A stretch of 10,402 nucleotides of DNA from CAVDAL01 sp963606965. Its GTDB lineage: Bacteria > Actinomycetota > Coriobacteriia > Coriobacteriales > QAMH01. The notes beneath the pieces were generated by a model, which was not told the DNA's origin, made no database searches, and was given only the letters and a program-made list of their open reading frames with translations. Shown piece after piece: positions 5,703 through 10,402 of this stretch. Position numbers and translations under genes: made by a program. The first letter of the stretch is position 1; every line of letters starts with the position of its first letter. The stretch spans positions 1 to 10,402 of the forward strand of contig CAVDAL010000050.1 of the NCBI GenBank assembly GCA_963606965.1, written 5' to 3'.

Positions 5703-8543
5703 AGCAAAAGGCGAACAACAGAACTTTGGCTACTAATTGCAGCTACACCTGTGCTCTTTTTGCTATTTTTAATGTTGCTTGTTAATGGCGAACAAGAAAT
5801 CACAATTGCATCGTTCGTTGTTCCAGGCGCACTGGTGGCACTATTTTTCATAGCTCACATTGCAGCACGCAAATTCGCGCCGGGCGCAGACCCAGCAATT
5901 TTGCCAATTGTTTACTTACTTGCTGGCGTTGGCATATGCTTTGTTTTACGACTTGCTCCAACAGACACAGCTCTTAAGCAGGTCGTTTGGCTATTTGCAG
6001 CTGTTGTTTGCATGATAGCTGTAATTATCTTCATTCCAAGTTTGGAAAAATTAAGCCGCTTTAAATATACAAGCTTGCTTTTTGGTTTGATTCTTTTGCT
6101 TTTGCCATTAGCTCCATTTATTGGCGCAGAATATAACGGCTCAAAAATTTGGCTTTCAATTGCTGGCTTTTCATTCCAGCCAGGTGAAATTGCAAAAATC
6201 TGCATAGTCTTATTCTTGGCCGCATATCTTGCAGATAATCGCGAGATGCTTTCAACTTCACGCCGCGGATTCTTGGGGCTCAAAATTCCTAACTTCCGCA
6301 CTTTGCTGCCACTGCTTTTCATGTGGGTTTTGGCATTACTCATTGTTATCTTTGAAAAAGACCTTGGCAGCGCTTTGCTATTCTTTGGCATATTCCTTGT
6401 GATGATTTATATCTGCACAGGCAAGCTTTCATATGTCATCATCGGCATTTTGCTTGTTGCTATTGGCGGCGTTGGGCTTTATTACTGCTTCAGCCACGTT
6501 CAAACGCGTGTGCAAATTTGGCTTGACCCATTTTCTGACCCATCCGGCAGCGGCTACCAGCTTGTTCAATCGCTTTATTCTTTAGCTGACGGCGGGCTTT
6601 TTGGCACAGGCATTGGGCGCGGTCTTCCAACATACATTCCAGAAGTCATGAGCGACTTTATCTTTAGCGCTATTGGTGAAGAACTTGGGCTTTTTGGAGC
6701 ATGCGCCGTAATTTTACTCTTCATGCTTTTTGCTGTTCGCGGCTTTGCAACTGCAGCGCGCGCAAAAAGTGATGTTGCTGCATTTATAGCTGTTGGTTTA
6801 ACAACATCAATTTGCTTGCAAGCATTCATCATCATCGGCGGCGTTACAGGATTCATTCCTTTAACAGGTCTGACCTTGCCCTTTATGAGCCAAGGCGGTT
6901 CGTCCTTAATTTCAAGCTTCATTATTGTTGGCTTGCTTCTTCATGCTGGCAATGAAGGCACAGGTCTTGGAACAGAGCTCACTGGCACAATGCAGTTCAC
7001 AAAAATTGGACCGCGAGCAGCTTATACAGCGCGCGCTGCTCAAGGTTCACACAGCTCAGCTGGCGCGGCAGCCTTCAGGCCGCAGTCCGACCAAGGTGTT
7101 TTAGGCCGTGCAGCTTTGGGCAAACGCTTAACAATTTTGGTAACTGTTTTTGCTATTTTATTCGCCGCATTAATCGCCAATTTAAGCTATATCCAGATTG
7201 TTCGTGCAGATGAAATCCAAAATATGGAAACAAACAATCACACGCTCAAAAAACAGTCTGAACGTGAACGCGGCGCAATCCTTACCAGCGACAATGTCAT
7301 TTTGGCAGAGTCTACAAAAGATGAAGATGGCAGCTATACGCGCAGCTATCCGCAAGGCTCGCTAGCTTCACATGTTGTTGGATATTATTCACAACAATAT
7401 GGAGCATCAGGCATTGAAAGCAGCATGAGCAGTTCGCTTGTTGGCGATGAAAATTTTGCAAGCCTTGGCGATGCAATTCGCAGCTATGCCGGAATAAAAA
7501 CATCTGGAAATGATGTTGTTTTGACACTAAATTCCAAAGTCCAAAAGGCGGCGGAAAGCGTTTTGAAAGGCGAAAAGGGCGCTTGCGTTGTGCTCGACAC
7601 AAAGACTGGCGCTGTTTTAGCAGAGGCATCTTCCCCAACATATGACATAAATGAAGTTGGCAGCTTGCTAGACGGCAGCACTTCAAGCAACGACGGCGAG
7701 CTTGTAAATCGCGCAACAAATTCGCTTTATGCGCCAGGCTCGACCTTCAAAACTTTAACGCTTGCTGCAGCTCTTGACACAGGTACTGTCAAGCTAAAAG
7801 ACAAGTTCAAGTCTTCAAAAACTGTAGAAATTGGCGGCGGCAAAATCACCAATTATCACAAAGAAAGCCATGGCAAAATCACTGTTGAAGAAGCATTGCA
7901 AGTTTCTTCCAATACAGTTTTTGCGCAAATTGCAGACAAACTTGGAGCGGACAAGCTTGTTTCTTATGCAGAAAAATTTGGATTCAACACAAGCTATGCA
8001 CAGGACTTTTCACTAACAAAATCAATCATGCCAAAAGCTTCAAACATGACTCAGTGGGAAGCTGCATGGGCAGGCGTCGGGCAACCTGTTGGAAGCGACA
8101 GCTCAACAGCAGGTCCGCAGGTCAGCGTCATGCAAATGGCAATGATTATGCAAGCAATAAGCAACGACGGCGTCTTGATGAAGCCTTATGTTGTTGAAAA
8201 AGTTCTGTCTTCTTCCGGCGCTGTAATATCAAGCACAAAGTCGCAAATTGCAGGGCAAGTTGTTTCTTCTGAAACAGCAAAGACGGAACAGAAGGCGTTA
8301 AAGAAAGTTGTCACCAGCGGCACAGGCACAGCTGCTCAGATTTCTGGCGCAAAAGTCATTGGCAAGACTGGCACGGCAGAAACTGGCAAAAAGCTTGACG
8401 ACGCTTGGTTTATTGGAACAGCTACAAAAGATGGAAAAAGTGTGACCATTGCAATTGTCATTGAACAGGGCGCTAGCGGCGGCGGAACTGCAGCACCTAA
8501 AGCAAAGACAGTGCTAGAAGAAGCATTAAACAGTATAATGTGA
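5700..8543 (+). CDS. rodA-pbpA: RodA (SEDS glycan polymerase) fused to class B penicillin-binding protein PbpA
   Basis: One protein of 947 residues joins two enzymes of peptidoglycan synthesis. Residues 1 to about 420 are an actinobacterial-type RodA with about ten to twelve membrane helices. They include GSKIWL (147-152), QPGEIAK (160-166), FEKDLGSA (218-225) with the presumed catalytic Asp221, a large external loop (about 263-318) with WLDPFSDP, GEELGL (326-331) and the final MSQGGSS (396-402). A cytoplasmic linker (about 417-475) leads to another membrane helix (476-499). The rest is a class B transpeptidase: RGAIL (524-528), pedestal region to about 600, then GSTFK (680-684) with nucleophile Ser681 and Lys684, SSN (736-738) and KTG (889-891). 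All catalytic motifs of both halves are intact, and no stop or frameshift divides them. SEDS enzymes polymerise lipid II and the PBP crosslinks the glycan, so this is a self-contained synthase. The start is TTG (see the separate entry). The stop overlaps a GTG in the frame of pknB. Confidence 0.97.
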   Translation: MSKRRTTELWLLIAATPVLFLLFLMLLVNGEQEITIASFVVPGALVALFFIAHIAARKFAPGADPAILPIVYLLAGVGICFVLRLAPTDTALKQVVWLFAAVVCMIAVIIFIPSLEKLSRFKYTSLLFGLILLLLPLAPFIGAEYNGSKIWLSIAGFSFQPGEIAKICIVLFLAAYLADNREMLSTSRRGFLGLKIPNFRTLLPLLFMWVLALLIVIFEKDLGSALLFFGIFLVMIYICTGKLSYVIIGILLVAIGGVGLYYCFSHVQTRVQIWLDPFSDPSGSGYQLVQSLYSLADGGLFGTGIGRGLPTYIPEVMSDFIFSAIGEELGLFGACAVILLFMLFAVRGFATAARAKSDVAAFIAVGLTTSICLQAFIIIGGVTGFIPLTGLTLPFMSQGGSSLISSFIIVGLLLHAGNEGTGLGTELTGTMQFTKIGPRAAYTARAAQGSHSSAGAAAFRPQSDQGVLGRAALGKRLTILVTVFAILFAALIANLSYIQIVRADEIQNMETNNHTLKKQSERERGAILTSDNVILAESTKDEDGSYTRSYPQGSLASHVVGYYSQQYGASGIESSMSSSLVGDENFASLGDAIRSYAGIKTSGNDVVLTLNSKVQKAAESVLKGEKGACVVLDTKTGAVLAEASSPTYDINEVGSLLDGSTSSNDGELVNRATNSLYAPGSTFKTLTLAAALDTGTVKLKDKFKSSKTVEIGGGKITNYHKESHGKITVEEALQVSSNTVFAQIADKLGADKLVSYAEKFGFNTSYAQDFSLTKSIMPKASNMTQWEAAWAGVGQPVGSDSSTAGPQVSVMQMAMIMQAISNDGVLMKPYVVEKVLSSSGAVISSTKSQIAGQVVSSETAKTEQKALKKVVTSGTGTAAQISGAKVIGKTGTAETGKKLDDAWFIGTATKDGKSVTIAIVIEQGASGGGTAAPKAKTVLEEALNSIM

Positions 8544-8553
8544 GCACGAACGT

Positions 8554-8569
8554 AAAGGGAGTTAAAGTG
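8554..8569 (+). promoter_or_regulatory. Ribosome binding site that decides the pknB start
   Basis: AAAGGGAG (8554-8561) lies 5 bases before GTG 8567-8569. An earlier in-frame GTG at 8540 overlaps the stop of the fusion gene (GTGA) but has no Shine-Dalgarno in front of it. The nine residues it would add precede the kinase fold and carry no motif. The 8567 start is preferred. Confidence 0.7.
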
Positions 8570-10321
8570 ACTAAGCAAGAATTTGGCCAGCGCTATAAAG
8601 TTACAGAGCGCATTGGCATGGGCGGCATGGCAGAAGTTTTCAAAGCCGTCGACACAACTTTAGGCAGGACAGTAGCGTTGAAGGTTATGCTGCCGCAATA
8701 CGCAAATGACAAAACATTTGCTGCAAGATTTCGTCAAGAAGCACAGGCTGCTGCAAACTTGTCCAGCCCATATATCGTAAACATTTACGACTGGGGCAAG
8801 GACGAAGATTCATATTATATCGTTATGGAATATGTCCGTGGCACAGACTTAAAAACTGCTATCCAACAACGTGGCGCTATTCACCAGCGCAAAGTTGCAG
8901 AAATTGGCGCACAGGTTTGTTCGGCACTTTCTGTTGCTCACAGCTATGACATCATTCACCGCGACATTAAATCTGCAAATATCATGGTGCAGACAGATGG
9001 CAACATCAAAGTCATGGACTTTGGCATTGCACAAGCTGGCAATTCTGCTATGACGCAAGATTCGTCCGTTTTAGGCACTGCTCATTATGTGAGCCCTGAA
9101 CAAGCACAAGGTCACGCTCTTACTCCCGCAAGTGACTTATATTCTTTGGGCATTGTTATGTATGAAGCTGCCACAGGCCAGCTGCCCTTCGATGGCACAG
9201 ATGCAGTTTCAGTCGCGTTAAAGCAAGTCAATGAAGCTCCAATTCCGCCACATCAGTTGAACCCTGCGATTGATAAAAATCTTGAAAATATCATTATGCG
9301 TGCGCTTTCAAAGCGCGTTGAAACTCGATATCAAACAGCAAATGAAATGAAGCGCGATTTGGAGGCTTATCTTGCCGGCGCAAGTGTTGCTGCTGCAAAG
9401 ACTACAGTTATTCCAAATGCTTCACAGGGTTACAATGCTGGCACAACAACTGTTATGCCTCATATTGGCGATGAAGATGCAGCGCGCGGTTCTTATTATG
9501 ATCAAGATGGCGGACAGCAGCAAAAGAAGAAAAAGAATAGCAAAGTGAAGATTATCATTGCGATTGTTATTGTGCTTGTTTTGGCTGGCGCTGGATATGG
9601 CATTGCTTCTGCAATGGGCGTTTTTGCAGAAAAAGTTATTGTTCCAGACGTGTGCGGCATGACTTTGGATGAAGCAAAGACAGAGCTCACAAGCTATAAC
9701 TTGACTGTTGGCAAGGTTGATTATGAACCAAGCAATACAGTGGAAAAAGACCATGTAATTTCTCAGGACCCGAAGGCTAATGGCAGCGCTGAAAGTGGCG
9801 GTGCAATTTCTTTGGTTGTTTCTTCTGGTGAGGATGAATCGAACAAGGTCGATGTGCCAAACCTTAAAGGCTTGAGCAGCGAAGATGCACAAAGCATGAT
9901 AAATTCTGCTGGACTTATTGCCTCTGTGTCTGAAACTTATAGCGATTCAAATGATGACAAAGGCAAAGTTATCAGCCAAGACCCTAAGGCGAATACAAAG
10001 GTTGACAAGGGTTCAACCATCAGTATTACAGTTTCTCTTGGTGCTAAAGACGAATATGTTGAAGTTCCGAATGTCATTGGCATGAAGAAGAATGCTGCAA
10101 TTGCTGCTATTAAAAATGCAGGTCTTTATGTTGATTCTTCAACTGAAGAATCTGAAACTGTTGCAAAGGGCAGAGTTGTTAGCCAGACCCCAAATGGTGG
10201 CAGCTTGAAGAAAGGCGACACAGTTACGCTTGTTATTTCAAGTGGAGTCCCTGCTTCCACAACACCTGATGGCGGCACTGATGACCCTAACTCAGGATCA
10301 GGATCTTCAACATCAAATTAG
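8567..10321 (+). CDS. pknB: PknB-like Ser/Thr kinase with three PASTA repeats
   Basis: A wall-sensing receptor kinase of 584 residues from GTG 8567 (593 from the alternative GTG 8540). Kinase domain, about residues 10-263: IGMGGMAEVF (16-25), VALK with Lys39, helix-C Glu58, HRDIKSAN with Asp133, DFG (151-153), activation segment MTQDSSVLGTAHY, SPEQA. A juxtamembrane stretch (276-302) contains TTVIP and TTTVMP. A Lys-rich stop and one membrane helix (about 328-350) follow. Outside lie three PASTA units at about 355-422, 426-493 and 496-561, each opening with VP and ending with a VS/IS strand, then a Ser/Gly/Thr-rich tail. M. tuberculosis PknB has four PASTA units. PASTA repeats bind muropeptides and lipid II, so this kinase probably couples wall state to the upstream operon products. 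It ends with TAG just before a hairpin. Kinase and PASTA assignment is very secure. Confidence 0.97.
   Translation: MTKQEFGQRYKVTERIGMGGMAEVFKAVDTTLGRTVALKVMLPQYANDKTFAARFRQEAQAAANLSSPYIVNIYDWGKDEDSYYIVMEYVRGTDLKTAIQQRGAIHQRKVAEIGAQVCSALSVAHSYDIIHRDIKSANIMVQTDGNIKVMDFGIAQAGNSAMTQDSSVLGTAHYVSPEQAQGHALTPASDLYSLGIVMYEAATGQLPFDGTDAVSVALKQVNEAPIPPHQLNPAIDKNLENIIMRALSKRVETRYQTANEMKRDLEAYLAGASVAAAKTTVIPNASQGYNAGTTTVMPHIGDEDAARGSYYDQDGGQQQKKKKNSKVKIIIAIVIVLVLAGAGYGIASAMGVFAEKVIVPDVCGMTLDEAKTELTSYNLTVGKVDYEPSNTVEKDHVISQDPKANGSAESGGAISLVVSSGEDESNKVDVPNLKGLSSEDAQSMINSAGLIASVSETYSDSNDDKGKVISQDPKANTKVDKGSTISITVSLGAKDEYVEVPNVIGMKKNAAIAAIKNAGLYVDSSTEESETVAKGRVVSQTPNGGSLKKGDTVTLVISSGVPASTTPDGGTDDPNSGSGSSTSN
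9629..10249 (+). repeat. Three PASTA protein repeats in PknB
   Basis: Three related units of about 66-68 residues begin near VIVPDVCGM, VDVPNLKGL and VEVPNVIGM. Each contains a (V/I)(I/V)SQ(D/T)P segment, and the first two share the sequence VISQDPKAN exactly. The repeats are clear in protein but have diverged at the DNA level, so this is an old domain duplication and not a recent tandem repeat. Confidence 0.9.
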
Positions 10322-10335
10322 AACGGCAATATATG

Positions 10336-10358
10336 CCAGCTCATAAGTAGCTGGTTTT
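10336..10358 (+). terminator. Probable intrinsic terminator after pknB
   Basis: CCAGCT (10336-10341) and AGCTGG (10349-10354) form a perfect 6-bp stem with a 7-base loop, followed by TTTT (10355-10358). It begins 15 bases after the pknB stop, the right place to end the operon. The stem is short and the T run is only four bases, so termination may be partial. The opposite direction has no T run, so it is unlikely to act both ways. Confidence 0.52.
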
Positions 10359-10402
10359 GATAGCCAATTTTGAGGGCACAAACGTTTCTACTTGCCATGC
10401 TG

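Noticed and set aside
9422..9892. Minus-strand frame of 156 codons opposite pknB
   Set aside because: It is antisense to the PknB membrane helix and first PASTA repeat. Its hydrophobic look comes from the opposite-strand Lys/Ile-rich codons.
10363..10377. GCC...GGC pairing as a second terminator
   Set aside because: Only three base pairs are possible and there is no T run after it.

Overview
The window carries most of an actinobacterial cell-wall growth and signalling operon, read left to right, with a divergent ferrochelatase gene at its left edge. The gene set is two Ser/Thr kinases, two FHA proteins, a PP2C phosphatase, a RodA-type SEDS polymerase and a class B PBP. It matches the conserved fhaA-fhaB-pstP-rodA-pbpA-pknA-pknB cluster known from Mycobacterium and relatives. 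Three things point away from mycobacteria and towards a Coriobacteriia-like member of Actinomycetota: moderate base composition with many A/T-ending codons, fusion of RodA and PbpA into one protein, and a rearranged kinase order. That lineage is an inference from memory of gene architecture, with moderate confidence.

Layout. 1-834 (minus): hemH, 5' part only, running off the left edge. 835-907: short divergent spacer with a TATAAT box. 908-2668: Ser/Thr kinase with about nine C-terminal membrane helices. 2670-3923: FhaA-like protein. 3925-4338: FhaB-like membrane-anchored FHA protein. 4341-5690: PstP-like PP2C phosphatase with an external Lys/Ser-rich tail. 5700-8543: RodA-PbpA fusion. 8567-10321: PknB-like kinase with three PASTA repeats. 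10336-10358: probable terminator. The last ~45 bases hold no feature I can support.

The six plus-strand genes are separated by 1, 1, 2, 9 and 23 bases, so they are almost certainly one transcript with translational coupling. Four of the six start with GTG or TTG. The expected circuit is this: PknB senses wall fragments or lipid II through its PASTA repeats and phosphorylates FHA-binding threonines, PstP reverses this, the FHA proteins recruit phosphorylated partners, and the output is the fused glycan polymerase/transpeptidase.

The most notable points are the single-chain SEDS-bPBP synthase, the polytopic non-RD kinase at the head of the operon where a PknA-type kinase would be expected elsewhere, the basic low-complexity tail on the outer side of PstP, and a ferrochelatase that resembles the proteobacterial (protoporphyrin) type rather than the usual actinobacterial coproporphyrin type. 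I found no mobile element, CRISPR array, tRNA or rRNA.
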